This document shows, in pieces, positions 22,129 to 31,638 of a stretch of 64,000 bases of DNA (position 1 is its first letter; every line of letters starts with the position of its first letter). Made by a program: the position numbers and the translations under genes. The notes under the pieces were generated by a model. The model worked only from the letters and a program-made list of their open reading frames with translations, made no database searches and was not told the DNA's origin. Origin of the DNA: Mesorhizobium sp. B2-8-5 (lineage in GTDB: Bacteria; Pseudomonadota; Alphaproteobacteria; Rhizobiales; Rhizobiaceae); contig NZ_CP083951.1 of the NCBI RefSeq assembly GCF_006440675.2, forward strand, positions 744,001 to 808,000, written 5' to 3'.

Positions 22129-23259
22129 ATGAAAGCTGATTTCTACGAAACGCTGGGCGTGCAAAAAGGCGCCGACGACAAGGAACTCAAGAGCGCTTTC
22201 CGTAAGCTCGCCATGCAGTTCCATCCCGACCGCAACCCGGGTGACGGTGCCTGCGAGCACAAGTTCAAGGAAATCAACGAAGCCTACGAGACGCTGAAGG
22301 ACCCGCAGAAGCGCGCCGCCTATGACCGTTTCGGCCACGCCGCCTTCGAGCAGGGCGGCATGAACGGCGCAGCACACGGTTTCGGCGCCGGCGGCTTCGC
22401 CGACATCTTCGAGGATATTTTCGGCGACATGATGGGCGGCCGCCAGCGCCGTTCCTCCGGCGGCCGCGAACGCGGCGCCGACCTGCGCTACAACATGGAA
22501 ATCACGCTGGAAGAAGCCTTTGCCGGCAAGACGGCGCAGATCCGCGTGCCGGCTTCGATCTCGTGCTCGGAATGCTCCGGCAGTGGCGCCAAGCCCGGCA
22601 CGCAGCCGGTGACCTGCTCGATGTGCCACGGCCACGGCAAGGTGCGCGCCACGCAAGGCTTCTTCTCGATCGAACGCACCTGCCCGCAATGCCAGGGCCG
22701 CGGCCAGACGATCAAGGACCCCTGCCCGAAATGCGCCGGACAGGGCCGCGTCACCGAGGAGCGCTCGCTGTCGGTCAACATCCCGGCCGGCATCGAGGAC
22801 GGCACCCGCATCCGGCTGGCCAATGAGGGCGAAGCCGGCCTGCGCGGCGGACCGTCCGGCGACCTCTACATCTTCCTGGCGGTCAAGCCGCATGAATTCT
22901 TCCAGCGCGACGGCGCCGATCTCTACTGCAAAGTGCCGATCTCGATGACGACGGCAGCGCTTGGCGGCTCCTTCGAGGTCACCACGCTCGACGGCACGCA
23001 GACCAAGGTCAAGGTGACGGAAGGCACGCAGAACGGGCGCCAGTTCCGCTTGAAGGGCAAGGGCATGCCGGTGCTGCGCCAGCCCAATGTCGGCGACCTC
23101 TATATCCAGACGGCGGTCGAGACGCCGCAGAACCTGACGCGCCGGCAGCGCGAATTGCTGGAAGAGTTCGAGCAACTCTCCTCGAAGGACAATTCGCCCC
23201 AGTCGAGCGGCTTTTTCGCCCGCATGAAGGACTTCTTCGAGTCGTTCGGCGAAGGCTGA
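22129..23259 (+). CDS. dnaJ: co-chaperone DnaJ (Hsp40)
   Basis: 376 residues. The J domain (about 1-70, with HPDRNPGDG containing the HPD motif), Gly/Phe-rich linker (about 75-115) and four CxxCxGxG-type zinc repeats ([32 protein letters not shown]) are all present, followed by the two C-terminal substrate domains. It stimulates DnaK ATPase and delivers substrates. Start ATG follows a short gggaaaaa leader. Confidence 0.98.
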   Translation: MKADFYETLGVQKGADDKELKSAFRKLAMQFHPDRNPGDGACEHKFKEINEAYETLKDPQKRAAYDRFGHAAFEQGGMNGAAHGFGAGGFADIFEDIFGDMMGGRQRRSSGGRERGADLRYNMEITLEEAFAGKTAQIRVPASISCSECSGSGAKPGTQPVTCSMCHGHGKVRATQGFFSIERTCPQCQGRGQTIKDPCPKCAGQGRVTEERSLSVNIPAGIEDGTRIRLANEGEAGLRGGPSGDLYIFLAVKPHEFFQRDGADLYCKVPISMTTAALGGSFEVTTLDGTQTKVKVTEGTQNGRQFRLKGKGMPVLRQPNVGDLYIQTAVETPQNLTRRQRELLEEFEQLSSKDNSPQSSGFFARMKDFFESFGEG

Positions 23260-23269
23260 GGTCTTTTTG

Positions 23270-23318
23270 ACGCAAGTCGTTGTCCCAAAACCGCTTCGCG
23301 CTTTTGAGCGACTTGCGT
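23270..23318. repeat. palindromic intergenic repeat after dnaJ
   Basis: ACGCAAGTCG (23270-23279) is perfectly repeated in inverse as CGACTTGCGT (23309-23318), with an internal CGCTTCGCG-type loop. It is typical of rhizobial small palindromic repeats and may terminate dnaJ. Confidence 0.55.
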
Positions 23319-23424
23319 TCGGCTTCCCAAGCGTCGTCAACACCTTATGCCAGGTTGACGCCTTGCCTTGTTCCACCCAACTGCTAAGTAGCGGATCGGG
23401 GGGTGAGCATTGAGGAGAGCTCGC

Positions 23425-24027
23425 ATGGCACGTAGTCCCGGGTTGCGCAAAGCGCTGGCGGAAAAATTCGACGACGAGCTGAAGTTCTTCAAAGGCTGGA
23501 TCGACAAGCCGAAAACCGTCGGCTCGATCGTTCCCACCAGTTCCATCACCGCCCGCAAGATGGCGTCGATCGTCAATCCGAGATCGGGCCTGCCGGTGCT
23601 CGAGGTCGGGCCCGGCACCGGGGTCATCACCCGCGCCATCCTGGCCCAGGGCGTGAAGCCCGAAAACCTCTACGCGGTCGAATACTCGACCGACTTCGTG
23701 CGCCATCTGCGCGGGCTCTATCCGGGCGTCAACGTGATCGAGGGCGACGCCTTCAATCTCAATGCCACGCTCGGCGACAAGCGCGACATGATGTTCGATT
23801 CGGTCGTTTCCGGCGTGCCGCTGCTCAACTTCCCGGTCGCCCAGCGCATCGCCTATATCGAAAGCCTGCTCGACCGCATTCCCGCCGGCAGGCCGATCGT
23901 GCAGCTGACCTACGGTCCGCTGTCGCCGATCCCGCCCGGCCGCGGCAATTACATGGTCAAGCATTTCGATTTCATCATCCGCAACATCCCGCCGACGCAG
24001 CTTTGGATCTACCGAAGGGAGGGATAA
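23425..24027 (+). CDS. pmtA: phosphatidylethanolamine N-methyltransferase, rhizobial PmtA type
   Basis: About 200 residues. SAM-dependent enzyme that methylates phosphatidylethanolamine toward phosphatidylcholine, a lipid required for efficient rhizobial symbiosis. The SAM site VLEVGPGTGVITRAI is near residue 60, with FKGWIDKPKTVGSIVPTS before it and VVSGVPLLNFP and PPTQLWIYRR after it, all characteristic of the Sinorhizobium PmtA family. The ATG at 23425 has gaggagagc 6 bp upstream; a TTG at 23410 is unlikely. Single-gene transcript closed by the inverted repeat at 24028. Confidence 0.93.
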   Translation: MARSPGLRKALAEKFDDELKFFKGWIDKPKTVGSIVPTSSITARKMASIVNPRSGLPVLEVGPGTGVITRAILAQGVKPENLYAVEYSTDFVRHLRGLYPGVNVIEGDAFNLNATLGDKRDMMFDSVVSGVPLLNFPVAQRIAYIESLLDRIPAGRPIVQLTYGPLSPIPPGRGNYMVKHFDFIIRNIPPTQLWIYRREG

Positions 24028-24094
24028 GGCAGTAGGGAATAGTCAGGAAACCACTCTCCTAGTGCCTAGTGCCTAATGCCTATTCCCTACTGCC
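24028..24094. repeat. long inverted repeat between pmtA and the FMN reductase gene
   Basis: GGCAGTAGGGAATAG (24028-24042) is repeated perfectly in inverse at 24080-24094 and followed by tttt. The loop holds tandem tagtgcc/tagtgcc/taatgcc units. It could act as a terminator; the perfect 15-bp arms suggest a dispersed repeat. Confidence 0.7.
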
Positions 24095-24106
24095 TTTTGC
24101 GAAGCA

Positions 24107-24703
24107 ATGCCCGTGATCCCAAGAATCCTCGTCTTCGCCGGCTCGGTCCGGACCGGCGCCTTCAGCGGCCGGACCGCCGATGCGGCGCAGAAGGAACTGG
24201 CCATGCAGGGCGCCGAGGTGACGCGCATCTCGCTCGGCGATTATCCGCTGCCGATCATGGACGAGGACCTGGAAAAGGAAAAAGGCCTCCCCGAGAACGC
24301 GGTCAAGCTCGGCCGGCAGATCGCCGCCCATGACGGCTTGCTGATCGCGACGCCCGAATATAACGGCTCGATCCCGCCCCTGCTCAAGAACAGCATCGAC
24401 TGGGTGAGCCGGATACGGCGCGACGGCAGCCGCGCGTACAGACCGCTTGCCGGCAAGCCGGTCGGACTCTGCTCGTCATCGGAGGGCAAATTCGCCGGCA
24501 TACGCTGCATCAATCATCTGCGCGCGGTGCTGGTGCGTTGCCAGATGGAGGTGATCACGCCGGAATGCTCGGTCTCCGAGGCCGACACGGCGTTCGCCGA
24601 GGACGGACAGTTCAAGGACGCCAGACTACACCAATCGATGGAGCGCCTATGCCGTACACTGATCGAAACCTCGCGCATGCTGTCCACCCGGATCGAGGCG
24701 TGA
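24107..24703 (+). CDS. NAD(P)H-dependent FMN reductase
   Basis: 198 residues of the flavodoxin-like NADPH-dependent FMN reductase/chromate reductase family. The phosphate-binding motif [16 protein letters not shown] is at the N-terminus, and [21 protein letters not shown] (only the core PEYNGSIPP is quoted as motif) near residue 82 is diagnostic. Its stop codon lies 23 bp before the pyrF start, implying an operon. The physiological electron acceptor is unknown. Confidence 0.9.
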   Translation: MPVIPRILVFAGSVRTGAFSGRTADAAQKELAMQGAEVTRISLGDYPLPIMDEDLEKEKGLPENAVKLGRQIAAHDGLLIATPEYNGSIPPLLKNSIDWVSRIRRDGSRAYRPLAGKPVGLCSSSEGKFAGIRCINHLRAVLVRCQMEVITPECSVSEADTAFAEDGQFKDARLHQSMERLCRTLIETSRMLSTRIEA

Positions 24704-24726
24704 TCAATTTCGCGGAGGCCGATGCA

Positions 24727-25410
24727 ATGCGGGAGCGGCTGATCGTCGGGCTCGACCTGCCGACGCTGAAGGAGGCCGAGAAGGCGGTGCGCGAGCTCGA
24801 AGGCGCCGTTTCCTTCTACAAGATCGGCTACCAGCTCGCCTTCGCCGGCGGATTGGACTTCGCGCGGGAACTGGCCAGCGGCGGCACCAAGGTGTTCCTC
24901 GACATGAAACTGCTCGACATCGACAACACGGTGGCCAAGGGAGTCGAGAACATCGTCAGGATGGGCATGACGATGCTCACCATCCATTCCTATCCGAAAG
25001 CCATGCGGGCCGCCGTGGAGGCGGCCAGGGGAAGCGAGCTTTGCCTGCTGGCGGTCAGCGTGCTCACCTCGATGGACGAGCAGGACATGATCGACGCCGG
25101 CTATGAATACGACCCGCACACGCTGGTGCTCAGACGCTCCGAACAGGCGCTGCACACCGGCATGGGCGGCATTGTCTGTTCGGCCGAGGAGGCCGAGGCG
25201 GTGCGACGGATCGTCGGACCCGACATGGCGGTGGTGACGCCGGGCATCCGGCCGGCGGGCAGCGACCATGGCGACCAGAAACGCGTGGTGACGCCGGCGC
25301 AGGCGATCCGCAACGGCGCCAGCCACCTGGTCGTCGGCCGGCCGATCGTCGCGGCGCCGGACCGGCGCGCCGCGGCCGAAGCGATACTCGCCGAAATGCA
25401 GTCGGCCTGA
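24727..25410 (+). CDS. pyrF: orotidine 5'-phosphate decarboxylase
   Basis: About 227 residues. Final step of UMP synthesis, decarboxylation of OMP in a TIM barrel. The catalytic Lys/Asp array is in [13 protein letters not shown] (near residue 59). The C-terminal phosphate-binding motif [17 protein letters not shown] and HLVVGRPI are also present. I chose the ATG at 24727 ([14 protein letters not shown]), which has cggagg about 9 bp upstream. A GTG at 24700 overlapping the previous stop, and an ATG at 24649, are also in frame. Confidence 0.95.
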   Translation: MRERLIVGLDLPTLKEAEKAVRELEGAVSFYKIGYQLAFAGGLDFARELASGGTKVFLDMKLLDIDNTVAKGVENIVRMGMTMLTIHSYPKAMRAAVEAARGSELCLLAVSVLTSMDEQDMIDAGYEYDPHTLVLRRSEQALHTGMGGIVCSAEEAEAVRRIVGPDMAVVTPGIRPAGSDHGDQKRVVTPAQAIRNGASHLVVGRPIVAAPDRRAAAEAILAEMQSA

Positions 25411-25451
25411 GGTCCGGTCCTCGGTCGCGAAAGAAAGACAGGAGAAAGAGA

Positions 25452-25739
25452 ATGCCGAAGGGATATTGGATCGCCCGTGTCGATGTGCGCGACGCCGAGG
25501 GCTACAAGGACTATGTCGCCGCCGCGAAGCTCGCCTTCGACCGCTTCGGCGCGAAGTTCCTGGCGCGCGGCGGCGAGCACGAAAAGGCCGAAGGGCCAGG
25601 CCGCGCCCGCAACGTCATCATCGAATTCGAATCGCTGGCGGCGGCGCATGACTGCTACCACTCGCCGGAATACCAGCGCGCCGTCGCGATCCGCCAGAAA
25701 GTGGCCGACGGCGAGATCGTTCTGGTCGAAGGCATCTGA
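25452..25739 (+). CDS. DUF1330 domain protein
   Basis: 95 residues with the whole length covered by the DUF1330 fold, a ferredoxin-like dimeric alpha-beta barrel. It begins MPKGYWIARVDVRD and has the motif RNVIIEFESLAAAHDCYHSPEY, quoted here only as FESLAAAHDCYHSPEYQ. A gaaagaga-type ribosome-binding site precedes the ATG. Function is unknown; it may be co-transcribed with pyrF, 41 bp upstream. Confidence 0.88.
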   Translation: MPKGYWIARVDVRDAEGYKDYVAAAKLAFDRFGAKFLARGGEHEKAEGPGRARNVIIEFESLAAAHDCYHSPEYQRAVAIRQKVADGEIVLVEGI

Positions 25740-25756
25740 CCAGCCTCGAAAACCCG

Positions 25757-27025
25757 TCAGTGCAGCGCGTGCCGCTGGTCGATGGCGAGCGATTCCGCCT
25801 CATGCCGGTGGCCATGGATCTCGTAGCCGACGACGGTGACCGCCGGCGCCAGCGTCAGGATGATCAGGCACACCGCCATGTCCACGCCGGCAATGGCGGC
25901 GGCGACGGCAAGTGCCACGACCGCCGCCGTGGCCAGCAGCAGCCAGATGTGGAACGGGTCGAAGCGCCGCACGAGATAATAGTAGAGCGCATAGATCATG
26001 CCGAGGAAGATGGCGAGCGGGATCGCGGTTGAGAGCAGCGTCGCCAGCGGCCCGATATGGGCCTTGTGCTCGAGGAAATAGGCCGCGACATGCAGGCCGG
26101 CGCCGGTGGCGACGATCGCGGCCACGATCAGCATCTGGCCGTAGCCCCAGACGAATGAGCGGTCACGGTGCGCATGCAGGACCGGCGCCGACGGCAGCAT
26201 GTAGTAGCACCACCACATGCCGAAGGTGAGACCGGTGCCGGCGACGCCGACAAGCGCGGCATCGAGGTTCCAGCCCTGCTCCTCGACGACGGCCGACAAC
26301 GAGGCCAACGTGCCGACAACCCCTTCGCCGAGCGCGATGATGGCGAACAGGCTGTAGCGTTCGGCCATGTGATGCGCGTGCCAGGGCGTGCCGCCATTCC
26401 TGCGCTCCGCGAGCACGGGCCCGGCAAGCTCGACCAGCAGCAGGATGATTGCAAGCACGGCGCTGGTCTCGATCGAGAAATCGACCAGGATCTGAACCAC
26501 CCAGCCGACCTGGGCGATGGCTATGGCCGTGACATAGGTGAGGCAGATGCCGCGCCGCGCCGGATCCTGCCTGGCCGCGCGCAGCCACTGGAAGATCATG
26601 GCGACGCGCATGAGGACGTAGCCCAGCACCATGACGGAATTGTCGAGATGCTCACCATGCTCGATCGAGGCGAACATGCGCGGCAGGCCGATGGCCAGCA
26701 CCAGCACACCGATCATCTGCACCATGGTGATGAGGCGGAAGACCCAGTCGTCGGTGTCATAGGCCGAGGAGAACCAGGAGAAATTGATCCAGGCCCAACA
26801 GATGGCGAAGCTGGCGAAGCCGAAGCCGAGCAGCCCGGCCGCGTAATGGCCCTCGGCCAGGGCATGCGCCAGCTGCGAGGCGGCAAGGCCGAAAGCGGTG
26901 ACGAAAGTCAGGTCGAAGAGCAGCTCGAGCGGCGTGGCGACGCGATGCTCCTCATGCGGGTCGCGGCCGCTCATGCGCTTCAAATGATGGTGAAGACTTT
27001 GAACGCTGACGGGCGTTGTGTTCAT
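25757..27025 (-). CDS. low temperature requirement protein A family membrane protein
   Basis: About 422 residues, ten or more transmembrane segments. The LtrA family hallmark TPLELLFDLTFVTAFG lies near residue 34, preceded by HEEHRVATPLE. Originally named for a Listeria low-temperature growth gene, the family function is still unclear. I placed the start at the ATG beginning MNTTPVSVQSLHHH; MSGRDPHEEH (26973) is an alternative. It runs convergent with DUF1330 and divergent to no near gene. Confidence 0.88.
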   Translation of the reverse strand: MNTTPVSVQSLHHHLKRMSGRDPHEEHRVATPLELLFDLTFVTAFGLAASQLAHALAEGHYAAGLLGFGFASFAICWAWINFSWFSSAYDTDDWVFRLITMVQMIGVLVLAIGLPRMFASIEHGEHLDNSVMVLGYVLMRVAMIFQWLRAARQDPARRGICLTYVTAIAIAQVGWVVQILVDFSIETSAVLAIILLLVELAGPVLAERRNGGTPWHAHHMAERYSLFAIIALGEGVVGTLASLSAVVEEQGWNLDAALVGVAGTGLTFGMWWCYYMLPSAPVLHAHRDRSFVWGYGQMLIVAAIVATGAGLHVAAYFLEHKAHIGPLATLLSTAIPLAIFLGMIYALYYYLVRRFDPFHIWLLLATAAVVALAVAAAIAGVDMAVCLIILTLAPAVTVVGYEIHGHRHEAESLAIDQRHALH

Positions 27026-27108
27026 TGCGCGGCTCTGGTTGACACAGCCGCGACAGTAGAGGCGATGAATCAAGCGTCAAGGCGCGGCTATTGCGCCGAG
27101 AGCCTGTC

Positions 27109-28167
27109 TCAACCAAAGAGCCTGTTGGCCGCTGTCTCCACCATCGCATCGGCAAGGCTCAGGCCCCACTGCCTGCGGCAATAGTCGCGAAAATCGAAAC
27201 AGGGCAGGCCGGGGCACACCTCGAACTCGATGAGATGCACGGTGTCGTCGGCCTCGACCCTGAAATCGACGGAAAAGACATCCCGAAGGCCAAGACCGCC
27301 TATCAGTTTTTGCGCAATGGCGCGGATTTTCCGGTCGGCCGCCGGCTGGCTCGAGCCGACCGGCTCGAGCTCCGGCTCGGCATAGGTGCCCGCATCCTTC
27401 GCGGCCTGGCCGGTTTCGCCATAGAGCGCCATGCTATCGGCCATGGTCTGAAAGTCGCCGCCGGAGTCGACGAAGAAGATGCCCAAAGCCTCGACGCCGG
27501 TTTCGGGTTTCAACCCGAGGAAGCTCGCGCGCACGTTGCGGCCGGCGACATAGGGCTGGACGACGACATCGTCGCGATAATGGGAAAAGACACGCCGGCT
27601 AAGCTCCAACGCATGGCCGAGATCGGTGACGCGGGAATCCGGCCAGATGCCGATCTTGGCGCCGAGCCGGTTGGGTTTCACGAACCAACCGGCAGGCGAC
27701 GGCGGCGGCTCGACAAGCCATTCGCGGTGGCGGGCAAGGCCTGCTTGCGGCGCCGGAAGACCGAGAGCGCCAAGCACGGCGCCGCAGCGGAACTTGTCCT
27801 GGCAAAGCGCGAACAGCGAATCGTCGGCGCCGATGGTGCGCAGGCCATTCAGCCGCGCCAGCGCAGGGGCCGCGCCGCCACGGAAATAGGCGATGCCGTC
27901 GGTCAGCGTCCAGACCAGCGTGACGTTTGGGTCAGCCCCGGCGAGCGCGTTTGCGGCGGCATCCAGTTCCACCGGTACGAAGGCGAGGCCGCGTTTGTCG
28001 CAGGCGACGGCCAGCGCATCGAAATCGGGCGCGAGATCGGTCGACTGCGCCAGGTAGGACGATATCTCGGCGGCGCGATCCGGCGCATGGCCGTCCGCGA
28101 CCAAGCGGTCGAAACAAGTCTTCTCGGGCTCATGGACGAGGATCAGCTTGGGATTGCTACGCGGCAT
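27109..28167 (-). CDS. ATP-grasp-like protein of unknown substrate
   Basis: About 352 residues, start at MPRSNPKLILVHEPE. The central part (around 115-200) resembles the ATP-grasp N-lobe with GWFVKPNRLGAKIGIW, a lysine-containing nucleotide-binding stretch. The C-terminus has DVFSVDFRVEADDTVHLIEFEVCPGLPCFDF, of which VHLIEFEVCPGLP resembles the metal-binding E-x-N/C-x-x-P-G segment of D-Ala-D-Ala ligase-type enzymes. Here a cysteine replaces the usual asparagine. The substrates are unknown and no linked biosynthetic genes are visible. Confidence 0.6.
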   Translation of the reverse strand: MPRSNPKLILVHEPEKTCFDRLVADGHAPDRAAEISSYLAQSTDLAPDFDALAVACDKRGLAFVPVELDAAANALAGADPNVTLVWTLTDGIAYFRGGAAPALARLNGLRTIGADDSLFALCQDKFRCGAVLGALGLPAPQAGLARHREWLVEPPPSPAGWFVKPNRLGAKIGIWPDSRVTDLGHALELSRRVFSHYRDDVVVQPYVAGRNVRASFLGLKPETGVEALGIFFVDSGGDFQTMADSMALYGETGQAAKDAGTYAEPELEPVGSSQPAADRKIRAIAQKLIGGLGLRDVFSVDFRVEADDTVHLIEFEVCPGLPCFDFRDYCRRQWGLSLADAMVETAANRLFG

Positions 28168-28279
28168 GGGTGGACTGCTCTGGAGGGACGTCGGCCGCCA
28201 CCATCGCATGGCGCCCATGATTGGCTTGCGGGAAACCGACCGGGCCGGACGGTTGCGCGACAGCTGCGCGCCGTTCCGC

Positions 28280-29155
28280 TCAGGCGATCAGCACGCGCGG
28301 CTCGAAGCGGCCTTTGACCGGAATGTCGGGCAGGAAGGTCATGCCGGCCTGCGGATCGAGCGCGCGCTGCTTCTCGTCCTTGCCTTTCCAGGCCGAGGTC
28401 ACCGCCAGGCGGTCGGCTTTCTGGCCGACAAAGGCGGGGCAGGACGCCTGCGTCACCGGCATGGCGATCTCGCGCAGCAGCGTGCCGTCGGGCGCATAGG
28501 CCTTCACCGCCCTGCCGCCCCAGACGGCGTTCCACAGCACGCCGTCGCGGTCGACGACCGAACCGTCGACATAGCCTTTCGAGGAGCGATGATCGACGAA
28601 CACTTTCACTTCACCGGCGGGCAGGCCGGTCGCCGGATCGCAGGCGACGCGCATCAGAAGCCCGGTCGCGGTGTCGGTGTAGTAGGCGATCTTGCCGTCT
28701 TCTGAGAAGCAGATGGAATTCGAGACTGTGATGCCCGAAAACAGCCGGCGCAGCTCGCCCTTGAAGAACCAGTAGATCGAGCCGGCGCCCTTCTCCTCGT
28801 CCTTGCCCATCGTGCCGGTCCAGAAGGCGCCGCAGGGATGAACGCGGGAGTCGTTGGAGCGCGTCAGCGGGTTGTCAGCCTCGATCGGCGTGTGCAGCGT
28901 CAGCCTGCCGGTCTTGACGTCCCTGACCTGCAGGCCGATCTCGGTGGCGATCAATTGGCGGTCGTCGTCGATGACGGCGATGGCGCTGGCCATGGTGCCG
29001 AGATCATGCACCTTCAGCGCGCCGGCGAGCGGCTTTTCCAGAAGCTTGCCGTTGACGATGTCGAACCAGAACAGCGTGTCGGTGGCGGGATCGTAGCTCG
29101 GGCCTTCGCCGAGCTCGCAGATATGGTCGGAAAAAACCGAAACGCCGTCCATCAC
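28280..29155 (-). CDS. SMP-30/gluconolactonase family sugar lactonase
   Basis: 291 residues, six-bladed beta-propeller. Divalent-metal ligands are visible: Glu in CELGEGPSYD near residue 13, Asn in the NDSRVHPCGAFW segment and Asp in YVDGSVVDRDGVLW. It hydrolyses an aldonolactone. As the last gene of an operon with an SDR dehydrogenase, dgoK and dgoA (4-bp overlap with dgoA), the likely substrate is galactono-lactone. Confidence 0.9.
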   Translation of the reverse strand: MMDGVSVFSDHICELGEGPSYDPATDTLFWFDIVNGKLLEKPLAGALKVHDLGTMASAIAVIDDDRQLIATEIGLQVRDVKTGRLTLHTPIEADNPLTRSNDSRVHPCGAFWTGTMGKDEEKGAGSIYWFFKGELRRLFSGITVSNSICFSEDGKIAYYTDTATGLLMRVACDPATGLPAGEVKVFVDHRSSKGYVDGSVVDRDGVLWNAVWGGRAVKAYAPDGTLLREIAMPVTQASCPAFVGQKADRLAVTSAWKGKDEKQRALDPQAGMTFLPDIPVKGRFEPRVLIA

Positions 29156-29793
29156 GCCACTCCGAAAGCTTCATCCCAGGCGGCGACCGCGGCGCGGGCG
29201 CGCTGCGCCACGTCCTCGACCGTCGCGCCCGGCTTGTAGAGGCTCGATCCCAGGCCGAAGACGCTGACGCCGACCGCCTTGTAGCCGGCAAAATCCTTGT
29301 CGGAAACGCCGCCGACGGCGCCGACCAGCGTCGTTGCCGGCAGCACGGCGCGGATCGCCGCGATGCCGCTCGATCCAAGCACGCTGGCGGGGAAGAATTT
29401 CAGCGCCGAGGCGCCGAGCCGGATCGCCTGGAAAGCCTCGGTGGGCGTGAACACGCCTGGCATCGTCACCATGCCATGATGCATGGCGCGACCCATGACC
29501 TCGGCATCGATGTTGGGGCTGACCAGCAGGCGTCCGCCAGCCTTGTGCAAAGCATCGACGTCCGTCGCCGTCAGCACCGTGCCGGCGCCGATCAGCGCGG
29601 TCTGCGGGAGCGCCTGGACCAGGTCGGCGATGGAGACGAACGGCTCCGGCGAATTGAGCGGCACTTCGATCGCCTCGATGCCGGCGTCGTGGACCGCTCG
29701 GCCGATCGCCACCGCTTCCGCCGGCTTGAGGCCGCGCAGGATGGCGACAAGGCCGCGTTTCAGCTTCGGGAAGGGTGCGGTCTGGCTCATCAA
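29152..29793 (-). CDS. dgoA: 2-dehydro-3-deoxy-6-phosphogalactonate aldolase
   Basis: 213 residues of the KDPG/KDPGal aldolase family. It splits 2-keto-3-deoxy-6-phosphogalactonate into pyruvate and glyceraldehyde 3-phosphate. The Schiff-base lysine is in ALKFFPASVLG near residue 131, and GAGTVLTATDV and GVFTPTEAF are typical. It overlaps dgoK by 4 bp, which favours the galactonate over the gluconate isomer. Confidence 0.93.
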   Translation of the reverse strand: MMSQTAPFPKLKRGLVAILRGLKPAEAVAIGRAVHDAGIEAIEVPLNSPEPFVSIADLVQALPQTALIGAGTVLTATDVDALHKAGGRLLVSPNIDAEVMGRAMHHGMVTMPGVFTPTEAFQAIRLGASALKFFPASVLGSSGIAAIRAVLPATTLVGAVGGVSDKDFAGYKAVGVSVFGLGSSLYKPGATVEDVAQRARAAVAAWDEAFGVA

Positions 29794-30722
29794 GCGCCTC
29801 CAATCATGCCGTTCTCGCGCGCGGCCTCGACGAGACCGGCGCGCACCGCTTCATCGGCGTCGACAGTGCGAAAAGCAAGGCCGGCAAGGCCGAGCGCCGC
29901 GCCATAAAGCGTGGCCAGCGCGCCCGAAGCGACCAGCGCCACCGGTGCGTCGCTCGCGCCATAGCGGTGTCTTGCCGAGGCGATCTCGCCGCCGATCAGA
30001 AGTCCGGACAGGCATGCCGCCGCGTCGGCGGGCTGCAGATCCTGCAAAAGTCCGGCGGCGCGGATGGCAAACAGTTTCGAGGTGATGTCGCCGCCTTCGC
30101 CCAAGGCCCGCTCGCACCATTGCCGGAAGAATGGGCTGGCCGCGGCGACCGGAGCGGGATGCTCGCCCAGCGAATGTTTCAGGATCGAGTGCGTGGCGAG
30201 CACCGAAAACAATTCCCCGGTCGGCCAGGTGCCAAAACCTTCGACGGCGCCATCCTCGACCGCGACCCATTTGGAATGCGTGCCGGGCATGCAGACGAGA
30301 TGGCGTCCCTTTGCCGGCAAACCGGCGCCGGCAAGCTGGGTTTCCTCGCCGCGCATGACATCCGGCGCTTCGGCCAGGCGCTGCGCGAGGCCTGGCACGA
30401 TGCGGATGTCGCGGCTCGAGCCCTCGATGCGGGCGGCGCCGCGCAAGATGGCGCCGATCGGCGCCGGCACGGTGACGTAGGGCGCCTCGATCCAGCCTTG
30501 CCGGGAACCGGCCATGCCGCAGATGATGACGGGCAGCGTGTCCGGCGCGCCCATGGCGCCAAGATGGCCTTCCAGCACCTTGGCAAAACCTTTTTCGCGG
30601 GCGGTGATCAGACCGTCGTCGCCGCGCCGCTCGGCAAGAACCTTGCCCGTACCATCGAGCAGCCAGGCCCTGAGCCTGGTCGTGCCCCAGTCGAGCGCGG
30701 CGACCGCGGGTGCCAGGCTCAC
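29790..30722 (-). CDS. dgoK: 2-dehydro-3-deoxygalactonokinase
   Basis: About 310 residues. Phosphorylates 2-keto-3-deoxygalactonate at C6. The sugar-kinase phosphate loop ALDWGTTRLRAWL is at the N-terminus, and CGMAGSRQGWIEAPY (near 68) and PGTHSKW (near 148) are DgoK motifs. I used the GTG at 30722 (VSLAPAVAALDWG) because it overlaps the SDR stop by 4 bp (GTGA); upstream sequence in frame is not family-like. Confidence 0.92.
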   Translation of the reverse strand: MSLAPAVAALDWGTTRLRAWLLDGTGKVLAERRGDDGLITAREKGFAKVLEGHLGAMGAPDTLPVIICGMAGSRQGWIEAPYVTVPAPIGAILRGAARIEGSSRDIRIVPGLAQRLAEAPDVMRGEETQLAGAGLPAKGRHLVCMPGTHSKWVAVEDGAVEGFGTWPTGELFSVLATHSILKHSLGEHPAPVAAASPFFRQWCERALGEGGDITSKLFAIRAAGLLQDLQPADAAACLSGLLIGGEIASARHRYGASDAPVALVASGALATLYGAALGLAGLAFRTVDADEAVRAGLVEAARENGMIGGA

Positions 30723-31486
30723 AGGAAACCTCCGTCGACGATCAACATCTGCGCGGTGAGCATGCGCGAAGCATCCGACGCCAGGAACAGCACCGTGCCC
30801 ACCATGTCGTCGGGCTGCATCACTTGCCTGATGCATTGCTTGGCGACATGGGCGGCAAGTCCCGCATCGGTGACCCAAAGCTCGCGCTGCCGTTCGGTGA
30901 TGACCCAGCCTGGCGCGACCGCGTTGACGCGGATGCGGTCGCCGCCAAGCTTGCCGGCAAGGCCCTTGGTCAGGCCGAGTATGCCTGCCTTGGCCGCGGT
31001 GTAGGCCGGCATGTCGGGGTGGTTGATCAGATAGGAGGTGGAGGTGAAGTTGATGATCGAGCCGCCGCCAGCGCGCTTCATGCCGGGCGCCACGGCCTGC
31101 GCGGTGAAGAAATGCGGCCGCAGATTGACGGCGAGGTTGTTGTCCCAGAACTCGACGGTGACGTCCTCGACCGCATGACGGTCATCGAGCGCGGCATTGT
31201 TGACCAGCGTCGTCACATCGCCATGCGCTTCAGCCGCCCTGGTCGCGGCGGCGCGCAGCGCCTCGATGTCGCGCAGGTCTGCCTTGAGATAGAGCGGGCG
31301 GCGGCCGATCTCCTTCTCCAGCCGGTCGGCAAGGGCAGTGCTTGGCTTGTCGGCGATATCGATGAAGGCGACTTTCGCGTTCTGCCGCATGAAGCCTTCC
31401 GTCAACGCGGCGCCGATGCCGGAGCCGCCGCCGGTGATCAGCACCGAGGCACCGTCAAGGTCGGCGAAACGCGCCGATGGCATCAT
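30719..31486 (-). CDS. SDR-family dehydrogenase, probable galactose dehydrogenase
   Basis: 255 residues of the classical short-chain dehydrogenase fold. NAD(P)-binding ITGGGSGIGAAL is near residue 16, NNAAL near 93, and the catalytic Tyr-x-x-x-Lys is in AYTAAKAG near 162. It is the first gene of the operon leading to dgoK, dgoA and the lactonase. This gene order supports oxidation of D-galactose to galactonolactone. L-arabinose or L-fucose cannot be excluded, and no galactonate dehydratase is present here. Confidence 0.85.
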   Translation of the reverse strand: MMPSARFADLDGASVLITGGGSGIGAALTEGFMRQNAKVAFIDIADKPSTALADRLEKEIGRRPLYLKADLRDIEALRAAATRAAEAHGDVTTLVNNAALDDRHAVEDVTVEFWDNNLAVNLRPHFFTAQAVAPGMKRAGGGSIINFTSTSYLINHPDMPAYTAAKAGILGLTKGLAGKLGGDRIRVNAVAPGWVITERQRELWVTDAGLAAHVAKQCIRQVMQPDDMVGTVLFLASDASRMLTAQMLIVDGGFL

Positions 31487-31638
31487 GATCTCTTCTCCCT
31501 TTGGCCGGCGCGCATCCTAGCCAGACAAAGCGCGGGGGCAAGGGGAGACCGTCCGATTTCCGGCCAAATGTCAGACAAATGATCGGCGCTGTGCCGGAGC
31601 GGCAGCCACCGGTCTTGCGAACGGCCGGAAAGCCGGGG

